Below are positions 43,827 to 51,640 of a stretch of DNA of 64,000 bases, piece by piece. The DNA lies in NCBI RefSeq assembly GCF_014172375.1, contig NZ_WNXD01000002.1, forward strand, positions 124,001-188,000, given 5' to 3'. The position numbers and the translations under genes are program-made. How positions within the stretch are numbered: position 1 is the stretch's first letter; the number at the start of each line of letters is the position of its first letter. The notes beneath the pieces are model-generated. The model searched no databases. It had not been told where the DNA came from and worked only from the letters and a program-made list of their open reading frames with translations. This DNA is from Pedobacter planticolens (lineage in GTDB: Bacteria; Bacteroidota; Bacteroidia; Sphingobacteriales; Sphingobacteriaceae).

Positions 43827-44708
43827 ATGATTAAGGCAATAAGAATAAATCATCTATTAAAAACTGGTTTTCTTTTTGCAATTGCTGTGTATATGCTTAG
43901 TCCTAAACTTGCATGTGCTCAAAATAATTTCGAAAAAGAATTAAAAAAGAAAATGGATTCTTTAATTGCAGAAAAAGGTCCTTTATTAATTGGGCAAACC
44001 ATGTTACCAAATAATGGAATACAGAGTTTGATGACTCCATCTGCATGGGGTAGTTATGGTACTTATGCATTTGGTGTATTAGGTAGTATTTATCCTACAG
44101 CATACAGTAATAAACCAGATTTAGTATCTGCATTCGGCCTTACGTTTGGTAATCCTGAAAAAAGCGTTAATATTTCTGCCAGTGTAAATGTGACAAGAGT
44201 GACTGAACTACGTGATCTTTCACTAAACCTAGTTGTTAATAGACAAATATTTAAGGCCAGTAGTATTTCTGTTGGTGGAGTTCAATTGTTTGCCAATCCA
44301 GATGTATCAGATTCTCCAGATGGGACCTATTATATTGCTTTTAGTCATGCTGTACAAACTGTTCGCTCTAAACGTGCTGGCTATTCTGCTTTAGGGTATA
44401 CCATTGGTTTTGGTACTGGAAGATTTTTACACAAAAGCCCATTTGATATAGCTGCTGGTAAAGGTAAATATGGCACAGGAGTTTTCGCAAATGTCTCGTA
44501 TGAGGTGTTTGATCAAATAAATATTAATGCAGAATGGTCTGGATTAAACTTAGGGTTCTCTACAGGTGTAAGGCCAATAAAAAACAATGCCCTTACTCTT
44601 GGATTAGGAGTTTATAATTTAACAAAATATTCGGGCGATAAAGTTTCTATGCTAGGAACGTTATCCTATCCAATTTATTTAGGTAAACGCAATAAAAATA
44701 TTAACTAA
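43827..44708 (+). CDS. Exported beta-barrel-like protein, unknown
   Basis: A 293-residue protein of no family I recognise. A signal peptide ends near LACAQN. A short charged helix follows (FEKELKKKMDSLIAEKGPLL), then a series of amphipathic beta strands with many Gly and aromatic residues (AWGSYGTYAFGVLGSIYPTAYS, LVSAFGLTFGNPEKSVNISASV, YSALGYTIGFGTGRFL, LTLGLGVYNLTKYSG). The pattern suggests an outer-membrane barrel of about 12 strands. It is the first gene of a three-gene operon, and its stop overlaps the next start by one base (TAATG at 44706-44710). Confidence 0.7.
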   Translation: MIKAIRINHLLKTGFLFAIAVYMLSPKLACAQNNFEKELKKKMDSLIAEKGPLLIGQTMLPNNGIQSLMTPSAWGSYGTYAFGVLGSIYPTAYSNKPDLVSAFGLTFGNPEKSVNISASVNVTRVTELRDLSLNLVVNRQIFKASSISVGGVQLFANPDVSDSPDGTYYIAFSHAVQTVRSKRAGYSALGYTIGFGTGRFLHKSPFDIAAGKGKYGTGVFANVSYEVFDQININAEWSGLNLGFSTGVRPIKNNALTLGLGVYNLTKYSGDKVSMLGTLSYPIYLGKRNKNIN

Positions 44709-45112
44709 TGAAAAAGCACATTTTTATTTTGCTGTTAATTATAGCAGCCTTTAGTGTAAAAGACGCAAGTGCGCAGAGTGGTAGTAGTAATAATTCCGAT
44801 TGGAAAGTTCCTTTGCCTACGCCAACATTACCAAAATCTGTACCAACCGTAGCACCAACAGCTACGCCAACTACGGTTCCGGCTACACCAACAATGCCTA
44901 CTTTAACACCCGTAAATACAGTAGTACCTAATAACCTTATCCCGGCTATTCCAGCAACTCCTGTACCTCCGCCAGCTCCAACTCCTGCAACAACTACTGC
45001 GGCTGCAGCTGCCCCAGTTACACCAACAGCTATTACTTTACCAGCACTTCCTATTTTACCTCCCGTTCCGCCAATTCCGCCGCTTCCAGAATTAAGATTA
45101 ACTAATCCTTAA
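44708..45112 (+). CDS. Proline/threonine-rich exported protein, unknown
   Basis: A 134-residue protein with a signal peptide (LLLIIAAFSVKDASAQ). Nearly all of the mature chain is Pro, Thr, Ala and Val in low-complexity order (LPTPTLPKSVPTVAP, TPVPPPAPTPATTTAAAAAP, PPVPPIPPLPELRL). Such a chain would be extended and could span the periplasm, be O-glycosylated at its many Thr residues (Bacteroidota glycosylate D-S/T-A motifs; none are obvious here), or act as a tether. It is translationally coupled to the upstream barrel gene and 22 bases before the next gene. Confidence 0.7.
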   Translation: MKKHIFILLLIIAAFSVKDASAQSGSSNNSDWKVPLPTPTLPKSVPTVAPTATPTTVPATPTMPTLTPVNTVVPNNLIPAIPATPVPPPAPTPATTTAAAAAPVTPTAITLPALPILPPVPPIPPLPELRLTNP

Positions 45113-45134
45113 GTCTAAAATTAACGCCATCTTC

Positions 45135-45977
45135 ATGTATAACGATATTAAGTTAACTTTAAAAATAACCTTACTCTTTTCATTTATTTTGCTGTCTTTT
45201 ACTAGTAAGGCGCAAGAGAAGCATCGTGTTTTCAATTTTAAAATAGGTAACGAGTTTCAAAGAGAAGTTCTATCAAATTCTAAAGCTGTGGTTCAACGTG
45301 GAAATCAAACTTTAACTGTTAATACCACTTCTTCTCTTACTAAATTATATAAAGTAACTACTGCTGATGATAAGGGTTATGGATTAAATGTAACCATTAA
45401 AAAAATGGATAATTTAATTGATGCGCTTGGTAAACAATTCCATTATAATTCGGAAGTGAAGGGAGATAGTACTTCTAAAATTGAAAAGGCATTAAATTTT
45501 ATGCTGAATAAACCTGTTGATATTGCAATTGATAAATATGGTGTGCTTTTATCTTCGACAGAATATAAAAGCGAACTAGCTACCGATACGTTAATCTCAT
45601 TTGCAGGTATACAAATGGAAACATTTGAAAAAGGAGCTTTATTAGGTTTATTGGCTGATATGAACATTAATAGCACCTATAAAAAAGGTTACGCATGGAC
45701 TGATTCTGTTCAAATTAATAAGCAGAAATTAGTGACAAAGTTTTGGATAGAAGACATTAACGAAAAAAATACCATTATAAAATTTAGCAGTTCTATTTTT
45801 ACTACATTGCTTAATAGCAATTCTAATGGCACGTATGTTTTAGATAATGCTACGGGTATAATTGCCGAAAAATTAGTGTACACGGTTTCTACAGGATACC
45901 AAGTTTCTAGCGGAGGAATTTCCTATGCCGTTTCTAGATCTACTAGTCTTTCGGAAAAGAATAAGCAAATTCGCTGA
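45135..45977 (+). CDS. Exported beta-rich protein, possibly DUF6263-like
   Basis: A 280-residue secreted protein. A signal peptide ends at SKAQEK. The N-terminal half has strands of the type KIGNEFQREVLSNSKAVVQRGNQTLTVNTTSS and YGLNVTIKKMDNLIDALGK, followed by DIAIDKYGVLLSSTE, and the C-terminal half ends in NGTYVLDNATGIIAEKLVYTVSTG. This order resembles DUF6263-type proteins of Bacteroidota, but I hold that match loosely. It probably works with the two upstream proteins at the cell surface. Its stop lies nine bases from the convergent GH30 gene, with no terminator between them. Confidence 0.65.
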   Translation: MYNDIKLTLKITLLFSFILLSFTSKAQEKHRVFNFKIGNEFQREVLSNSKAVVQRGNQTLTVNTTSSLTKLYKVTTADDKGYGLNVTIKKMDNLIDALGKQFHYNSEVKGDSTSKIEKALNFMLNKPVDIAIDKYGVLLSSTEYKSELATDTLISFAGIQMETFEKGALLGLLADMNINSTYKKGYAWTDSVQINKQKLVTKFWIEDINEKNTIIKFSSSIFTTLLNSNSNGTYVLDNATGIIAEKLVYTVSTGYQVSSGGISYAVSRSTSLSEKNKQIR

Positions 45978-45986
45978 CCATACTAC

Positions 45987-47441
45987 TTACTTAATAATCA
46001 ATGTACAAATGGAGTGCGGTAAACTCACCGTTTCTGCTGCATTTCCTTGCATCCATAAGTGATAAGGTAATTTTTGGTCGGTGCTGTTCATTACCACTAC
46101 AACTATAGAACCATCAGGATTTTGGAACGCTGTGCTAATCAGCATTGAGCGGCTTGGAGAGCTAATAATTCTTTTCGCCCCTGGCTTAATAAATTTAGAG
46201 AAATGACCGATGTAGTAATACGAATTGGTATACATTAATTTCCCCGTTTGGATATTGGCATGAATTGGCGAAAAACAGAAATTACCCACATGATTTGGTC
46301 CACCGTTTTCATCTAAAAGGATATTCCAGTCTGTCCAGGCAGCTGTACCTGCATTAAAATCGTTAATCATAGAAAATCCGTAGCGTTCGCCTAATGACCA
46401 ATCGTTAATTCGATCTAAACTATATTTCTCTACACATCCTTCAGTAAAAATTAATTGTTTTGAAGGAAAAGCTTCATGCACTCTTTTTAAATTCTCAAAA
46501 TTTTGACTGCTTCCTGTCCACGTTTCATACCAATGAAAACCAATGCCCCAAAGATATTTAGCTGTTTGCGGGTCATTTAACAAAGTTGATGCACGTTGAT
46601 AAATTAAATCACGATTATGATCCCAACCGATTAGCTTTTTGCTAGCCATATTATTTTTGTGCAACGTTGGGCCTAAAAATTTTTTAATAAAATCTCTTTC
46701 TTCTTCGGCAGTATATAAACACGATTCCCATTTTTGAGTTGCCATTGGTTCATTTTGAACGGTTAAGCCCCAAATTGGTATGCCTTCTTTTTCATAGGCT
46801 TGAATAAATTTCACATAGTAATTTGCCCAAGATTGATTGTAAGCTGGCAATAAAGAACCACCTTTTAACATGTTATTATTGGTTTTCATCCATGCTGGCG
46901 GGCTCCATGGACTTACAAATAGATTGATTTTTCCTCCAGCAGTTGCTGTAGCTTGTTTTATTAAAGGTATTTTAAATTTTCTATCGTGATCGATATTAAA
47001 TGTTTTTAATGCTTTATCGTTTTCTTCAACATACGTATAAATATCGCTAGAAAAATCGCAACTATTGATATTTGTACGAGCAATTGTATAGCCAATACCT
47101 TTCTTTTTATCGTAATACGCAGTTAATAATTCTTGCTGGGCTGTTTTAGGCATTTTTGCAAAAACTTCTGCAGAGGCATCTGTAATTGCTCCTCCAATTC
47201 CTAAAAACGTTTGAAAAGTTTTACTAGGATCTACAAAAACCAAAGTCTGCGTTTCTACAGGTTGTTTTAGAGGTTTAAAGGTTAATACCCCTGTTTCTTC
47301 CATCGGTTTATCTGAACCTTTTACAGTAGTATAAACTGTTATCTTTTTAGTCGAAAAAGAAGTTGATTTTAGCTGTGCAAAAGATGCTACGTTAGCAAAA
47401 GTTAAAGCAGCCAATAAAATGATTTTTTTGGATTTGTTCAT
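45987..47441 (-). CDS. GH30-family glucosylceramidase-like glycosidase
   Basis: A 484-residue exported retaining beta-glycosidase of family GH30. A signal peptide ends at NVASFAQ. Landmarks are FLGIGGAITDASAEVF at the start of the barrel, the acid/base Glu in WGLTVQNEPMA and the nucleophile Glu in LIFTEGCVEKYS. The C-terminal beta-sandwich ends SIVVVVMNSTDQKLPYHLW. The closest named activities are glucosylceramidase and beta-1,6-glucanase; the substrate is not decided here. It is a single gene, convergent with the three-gene operon to its left. Confidence 0.93.
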   Translation of the reverse strand: MNKSKKIILLAALTFANVASFAQLKSTSFSTKKITVYTTVKGSDKPMEETGVLTFKPLKQPVETQTLVFVDPSKTFQTFLGIGGAITDASAEVFAKMPKTAQQELLTAYYDKKKGIGYTIARTNINSCDFSSDIYTYVEENDKALKTFNIDHDRKFKIPLIKQATATAGGKINLFVSPWSPPAWMKTNNNMLKGGSLLPAYNQSWANYYVKFIQAYEKEGIPIWGLTVQNEPMATQKWESCLYTAEEERDFIKKFLGPTLHKNNMASKKLIGWDHNRDLIYQRASTLLNDPQTAKYLWGIGFHWYETWTGSSQNFENLKRVHEAFPSKQLIFTEGCVEKYSLDRINDWSLGERYGFSMINDFNAGTAAWTDWNILLDENGGPNHVGNFCFSPIHANIQTGKLMYTNSYYYIGHFSKFIKPGAKRIISSPSRSMLISTAFQNPDGSIVVVVMNSTDQKLPYHLWMQGNAAETVSLPHSICTLIIK

Positions 47442-47619
47442 TTGTATTTAAAATTGGTTCGATAAAACGAATTGCAATTTCCTCATTTTAAAGGCACAAA
47501 CCAATAGCTAGACCAACCGTAAACTTATAATTCTACGCAAAGGTTTGCCTAATCTCTTAAAACCAACTAGTTTACAAATTGAGTAGTGGATTTGTAGTGG
47601 TTGCCAAGCAAGCAACTCG

Positions 47620-48897
47620 TTAAATTCCTTCGCTTAATACGATTTCTTCCTCTACTTTAGCTAAATCTATTTCGCTACTTTTCTCAGTAACCATTTTACT
47701 CACTCTGTACATTAAAAATATGCTGATAATGGAAATTACAACAATTACATAGCCAACAATATTATAGTTTTCGAGCGGGCTAAATTTAGTTTTTTGAACT
47801 ACTATCATTCCGGCAACTGCCGCAGCCACACCACCAGCTATTTGTTGTAACGATGCATTAATACTCATAAAAGCGCCACGATCTTCCATTTCTGGTATTG
47901 CACTTGTTAAGGCCGATGAAGGAATCATTCTACTCATCACCCCCATCATCATTAAAATATTAAGAATAACTACAATCCAAAATGGTGTAGCAGAAAGATT
48001 TGTGTACAATACGCACATTCCCATCATCCAAATAGTAGCACCCGCAAATATTTTAAACTTGCTAATTTTATCACTCATACGACCAATTATTGGCATAATA
48101 ACGAGCGAACTTAAGCCTGATATCATAAACAACATGGGTAATTGCTCGTTGGTTATTTTTAAATTATTAATGGCAAATGCACTACCAAATGGCATCATCA
48201 TAAAACCACCAATAGATAATAATGCGGTTGATGTAAAACCGATACGATGTTTACGTTTTTTTACTGTATGCCATAAATGCAAGAGTGCTGATTTATCTTT
48301 TTGAATGGCTAAATGTGCTGTAATTGGTTTTAACTTAATCAAAATGATGATTGCAATAATAATTGCCAGCGATGCTACCATTAAAAAAGGTGCTTCCCAA
48401 CCCCAAAAATTCGCTAAATAAAGTCCGATTGGCACACCTAAAACCTGACTAGCACCAAAACCCATTTGTACAAATCCCATTACTCGTCCGCGTTGTTGTA
48501 AGCTAAATAAATCGGTAATAATTGCCATTGAAATTGAGCCAATTACACCGCCAAATAAACCCGTAATAATTCTTGCAGCAACCAACTCAACATACGTGTG
48601 CGCTAAACCACAAAAAAATGTTCCGACAATAAAGCCGAAATAAAAGAACATCAATAATTTTTTTCGATCAAAACGATCGGCAAAACCCGCTGTAAGTAAG
48701 CCAGAAATACCTGCACTAAAGGCATAGGCAGAAACTGCAATACCAAAGGCAGATGGTTTTAAACTCATTGATTTCATTAAAATATCGCCCAATGGCGACA
48801 TTACCATAAAATCTAATATTACGGTAAATTGTGTAATTGCTAAAAGAAAAATCACTAATTTTTGATAGCCTGTGAATGGAATAACTTCTTGTTTCAT
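47620..48897 (-). CDS. MFS transporter (drug:proton antiporter type)
   Basis: A 425-residue major-facilitator protein with 12 predicted helices. The DHA motif A between helices 2 and 3 reads GFADRFDRKKLL, and motif C in helix 5 is visible as GFGASQVLGVPIGLYLA. The first helix contains QFTVILDFMVMSPLG, which is like that of aromatic-compound and multidrug exporters. It is the last gene of a leftward unit tetR - small protein - MFS, and it starts 4 bases after the small gene. A substrate-inducible efflux role is likely by context. Confidence 0.92.
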   Translation of the reverse strand: MKQEVIPFTGYQKLVIFLLAITQFTVILDFMVMSPLGDILMKSMSLKPSAFGIAVSAYAFSAGISGLLTAGFADRFDRKKLLMFFYFGFIVGTFFCGLAHTYVELVAARIITGLFGGVIGSISMAIITDLFSLQQRGRVMGFVQMGFGASQVLGVPIGLYLANFWGWEAPFLMVASLAIIIAIIILIKLKPITAHLAIQKDKSALLHLWHTVKKRKHRIGFTSTALLSIGGFMMMPFGSAFAINNLKITNEQLPMLFMISGLSSLVIMPIIGRMSDKISKFKIFAGATIWMMGMCVLYTNLSATPFWIVVILNILMMMGVMSRMIPSSALTSAIPEMEDRGAFMSINASLQQIAGGVAAAVAGMIVVQKTKFSPLENYNIVGYVIVVISIISIFLMYRVSKMVTEKSSEIDLAKVEEEIVLSEGI

Positions 48898-48901
48898 TGG
48901 A

Positions 48902-49126
48902 TTAGGTTAATTCACAGCAAAAGTGACCATGATTAGTAATAAGTTCTATAATTTGTTGATGATTTAACGTGTGAGATACTATTCTTAATATGCAATCTTG
49001 GTCATCTAAAGCAACATTCCATTGCTCAATACCTTCATAACCATTTAAAATAGCTTGTAGTTTGGCTTTGCAATCTTCGCTTTTAATGTCGGTTTTAAAT
49101 AATAAGATATGATCAAAATTGTCCAT
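48902..49126 (-). CDS. Small ferredoxin-fold (HMA-like) protein without CxxC
   Basis: A 74-residue protein with a beta-alpha-beta-beta-alpha-beta pattern: HILLFKTDI, a helix KAKLQAILNGYEG, EQWNVALDD, CILRIVSH, a helix QQIIELITNHG and a last strand FCCELT. This resembles heavy-metal-associated (CopZ) domains, but the usual CxxC loop is replaced by KSEDC. Two adjacent Cys (HGHFCCELT) are found near the C-terminus, after a His pair. It sits between tetR and the MFS gene (13 and 4 bases apart), so it is probably a partner of the transporter or a ligand sensor. That role is inference. Confidence 0.75.
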   Translation of the reverse strand: MDNFDHILLFKTDIKSEDCKAKLQAILNGYEGIEQWNVALDDQDCILRIVSHTLNHQQIIELITNHGHFCCELT

Positions 49127-49139
49127 AAGGGATTTAAAA

Positions 49140-49730
49140 TTAATTTTTTAAGGCTTTGATGACTAAATCGAAAGTTTGCCATAACATTTTGTCTGTCATT
49201 TTAAAAGGCCTGCCTCCAACGCTATGACCTTCAGTATCAAATCGAACTAGCGCATACAATGGTGCGTAAGCTATAGACCAAAATACTTCTAATGGCATAG
49301 GATTAATCTCACCTCTTTTTACCACACTATCCATAAATTGCCCAATAACTAGTTTAAATTTCTGCATGTAATTATCCAAAAATCGGCTTTGATACGTTGA
49401 GTTACGTAATTGTTCAAAAAATGAGATAGAGTATGGGTTTTCGAGCATGTAGGCATATCGATTTTGCCATTGCACCCGCATTCCTTCTTCAAAAGAAACT
49501 GTTGGATCAAAATTTTTAATCATCGCATCGCCCATGGCATCACCTTCTTCTTTAGCAATGCTGATGAGCAAATCGTCTTTATCTTTGTAATAAATGTAAA
49601 GTGTTGCGACAGATATTTCGCAAGCTTTGGCAAGTTTGTTCATACTAAACCCTTCAAAACCATCTTTAACTACACTTTTAATAGCCATTTTTTTAACTAA
49701 GCTGACCTTATCTTCATCTCTAGTTCTCAT
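49140..49730 (-). CDS. TetR-family transcriptional regulator
   Basis: A 196-residue repressor. The HTH region reads MAIKSVVKDGFEGFSMNKLAKACEISVATLYIYYKDKDDLL, the standard TetR signature. The C-terminal domain has a TetR_C-like helical pattern. It leads the operon with the small ferredoxin-fold protein and MFS pump. A TATATTTG element and the 14-bp palindrome AATGAATATTCATT lie within 26 bases upstream, so autorepression is likely. The -7 box is so close to ATG 49730 that the transcript may be leaderless. Confidence 0.92.
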   Translation of the reverse strand: MRTRDEDKVSLVKKMAIKSVVKDGFEGFSMNKLAKACEISVATLYIYYKDKDDLLISIAKEEGDAMGDAMIKNFDPTVSFEEGMRVQWQNRYAYMLENPYSISFFEQLRNSTYQSRFLDNYMQKFKLVIGQFMDSVVKRGEINPMPLEVFWSIAYAPLYALVRFDTEGHSVGGRPFKMTDKMLWQTFDLVIKALKN

Positions 49731-49734
49731 GGCA

Positions 49735-49756
49735 CAAATATAAATGAATATTCATT
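49735..49756 (-). promoter_or_regulatory. tetR promoter with overlapping operator
   Basis: On the minus strand TATATTTG (49742-49735) fits TAnnTTTG. Abutting it is the perfect palindrome AATGAATATTCATT (49743-49756), which lies in a GTGAATGAATATTCATTTA context much like other TetR-family operators. Confidence 0.6.
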
Positions 49757-49804
49757 CACTTATAAATTAATTTGTATTCTTTGTGTAATTTAAAAATCCA
49801 TCAA

Positions 49805-50110
49805 CTATAAATCTTCTTTGGACTTCTTCCAGATATCTTCAAATTCTTCTGGATGTCTTTTGAATTGAGCATGAACATAAGGGCAAAGTGCCACTACTTT
49901 AAGTCCGTGTTTGCGGGCATAACTTACCATTTCATTAAGCAAGTTTTTCGCTAATCCTTTACCTTCTGCTTTTTGTGCAACTTCTGTATGATATACAATT
50001 AAATCTCCGCCAGAAATAGACAATGCCATTTCTGCTAGTTGCTCTTCTCCATCCATAATAACAAAAGCACCACGACCTTTATCATTTAAATTTAGCTTAA
50101 TATCTTCCAT
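49805..50110 (-). CDS. GCN5-related N-acetyltransferase (short, YjdJ/NATD1-like)
   Basis: A 101-residue acetyltransferase of the compact COG2388 type. Visible parts are GRGAFVIMDGEEQLAEMALSI, the acetyl-CoA loop VAQKAEGKGLAKNLLNEMVSYARKHG and VVALCPYVHAQFKRHPE. The start at 50110 (MEDIKLNLND) is chosen; an in-frame ATG at 50182 would overlap the urea transporter gene by 47 bases and add a non-conserved extension. It follows the urea transporter by 25 bases on the same strand. Targets are unknown. Confidence 0.88.
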   Translation of the reverse strand: MEDIKLNLNDKGRGAFVIMDGEEQLAEMALSISGGDLIVYHTEVAQKAEGKGLAKNLLNEMVSYARKHGLKVVALCPYVHAQFKRHPEEFEDIWKKSKEDL

Positions 50111-50135
50111 GATATTTTGAATTAATTGATTAGAA

Positions 50136-51026
50136 TTATTGAGGGATTTCTTGTCGTTTTGCTTGAAATATATGTTTCGCAATTAAACTAAACCAAGTAG
50201 CAGCTACAAAAGGGAATGTTAATGCTGGTAAATTTAGCTTTCTCATCATAATCATAATTAACACCGATAATACAATAGATAGCAAGGCTAATATAAAATC
50301 AACTCGTTTTGTACCCGCAAAAGTGATGGCACATAAAACTGCATTATAACTTAACAGACCTAAATAAATATCGTGCAAAGGTTCTCCAAATTGGTAGGCT
50401 ATACCTGCGCTTATTAGTGTTGCTATCAATGTGTAAACTGCTGCAATTGGTTTGTGAATAAGCACCCCAATAAAAAAAGCGATTCCTGCCCAAACACTCC
50501 CTTGAAAGATAACTTGCCCAATGGCATGAGGAAAAAGAATTAAATCACTATTGCCAGCAACATCTACAGTTTGTGGCTGAAGTGTTACCAATGCAGGAAA
50601 ATAATGAAATACTGCTAAAAACCCCCAAGTAACCAAAATGAAAGGGAAAGTAAATCCAGGTATCTTTTTGACTATAAAAAAGTGCTGAATACTAGTAGCT
50701 AGCATGGAACCAATAAAAATAGTAAGCCAAATCATAATTGTTGGTTCGAAAAAAACAACTAGGGCTACACCAACTAACGTTGCACTAAAGCCATACAATC
50801 CACTATTAATTTCGCCTTCATCATATTTAAAGAACTTGGCAGTAAACGTTCCAACTAGCACAGAAAAAATTGCAGCCAAGCCCATTGTTAATGAACCGCA
50901 AAATATACCAACAAGAAAAAGCAAACCTGTCCAAGCATTTTCTTGTAACATAATTTGTGCAACGCCTTTAAGAAAAGGTGCAATAGCAATAAAAAGTGAT
51001 TGTTTTTTTGCCATCATTACGTTCAT
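50136..51026 (-). CDS. Urea transporter (UT family)
   Basis: A 296-residue inner-membrane channel of the SLC14/UT type. It shows the internal two-fold repeat with signatures GFTFPFILVTWGFL and LPALTFPFVAATWFSL, which form the selectivity filter, and GLYGFSATLVGVAL / GLLSYNAVLCAITFAG in the paired helices. The N-terminus has QIMLQENAWTGLLFLVGIF. Urea would enter by facilitated diffusion. No urease gene is in the window. It probably forms a two-gene unit with the small acetyltransferase gene downstream. Confidence 0.93.
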   Translation of the reverse strand: MNVMMAKKQSLFIAIAPFLKGVAQIMLQENAWTGLLFLVGIFCGSLTMGLAAIFSVLVGTFTAKFFKYDEGEINSGLYGFSATLVGVALVVFFEPTIMIWLTIFIGSMLATSIQHFFIVKKIPGFTFPFILVTWGFLAVFHYFPALVTLQPQTVDVAGNSDLILFPHAIGQVIFQGSVWAGIAFFIGVLIHKPIAAVYTLIATLISAGIAYQFGEPLHDIYLGLLSYNAVLCAITFAGTKRVDFILALLSIVLSVLIMIMMRKLNLPALTFPFVAATWFSLIAKHIFQAKRQEIPQ

Positions 51027-51180
51027 TTTTGGTTAAAAAATATATGCTATGGTTAAACAAATATGTCGATTTATTTGATATTTTGATACCATGCTTTTAT
51101 CTATTGTAGCTTAATTCTCATTATATGGAATTTAAAAAAGAATTTTCGATATTTGAAACTATCTGTATTGATGATCTCCA

Positions 51181-51543
51181 ATGAATAAATTTAGTAAAAA
51201 CTATACAATTGCCTCTAATCTGGTGCTATGCAGTTTTATAATTGGACTTGTAATAGTCTTTGTTCGTGGACTCGATGATTGGGGAGATATATTTATTGCT
51301 GGCGTATTTTTAGGGCTGAGGTATTTTTCTGTCTTTTTAATTAAAAGACGTTTTACTTGGGCAAAGTATCTGCTCATTATTTTGATTCTCAAAAATATAC
51401 ATCGCTTATTCAATTTAGAGACTTCTTCTCCTCAGTTTAATACGTTCGCAATAAGTCTGGTTATTTTACAAATTGTAATAACAACGGTTGCGCTTTTTCT
51501 GATTACTAAAATCCCGAAACTGGATTTAAGAAGGAAGTACTAA
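51181..51543 (+). CDS. Small four-helix membrane protein, unknown
   Basis: A 120-residue hydrophobic protein with four likely membrane segments: IASNLVLCSFIIGLVIVFV, IFIAGVFLGLRYFSVFLI, AKYLLIILILKNIHRLF and TFAISLVILQIVITTVALFL. Positively charged stretches follow helices 2 and 4 (KRRFTW, KIPKLDLRRKY). I recognise no family. It stands alone between the urea transporter (divergent) and the SusC/SusD unit (convergent). Codon use is like the neighbours, which supports a real gene. Confidence 0.7.
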   Translation: MNKFSKNYTIASNLVLCSFIIGLVIVFVRGLDDWGDIFIAGVFLGLRYFSVFLIKRRFTWAKYLLIILILKNIHRLFNLETSSPQFNTFAISLVILQIVITTVALFLITKIPKLDLRRKY

Positions 51544-51570
51544 GTCTGTAAAAATCAATTCTATTAAAAT

Positions 51571-51605
51571 AAAAAAAGAGGCAGCCTTTTTCAAGCACTG
51601 CCTCT
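51571..51605 (-). terminator. Rho-independent terminator for the susCD unit
   Basis: On the minus strand AGAGGCAG pairs with CTGCCTCT around a loop TGCTTGAAAAAGG, and seven T follow. It begins 36 bases after the susD-like stop. Confidence 0.85.
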
Positions 51606-51640
51606 AACTTATAAACTACCAATTCTGTTCTTATAACTAG

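Noticed and set aside
45977..45987. Terminator between the three-gene operon and the GH30 gene
   Set aside because: Only nine bases separate the convergent stops and no hairpin is present, so no terminator is claimed.
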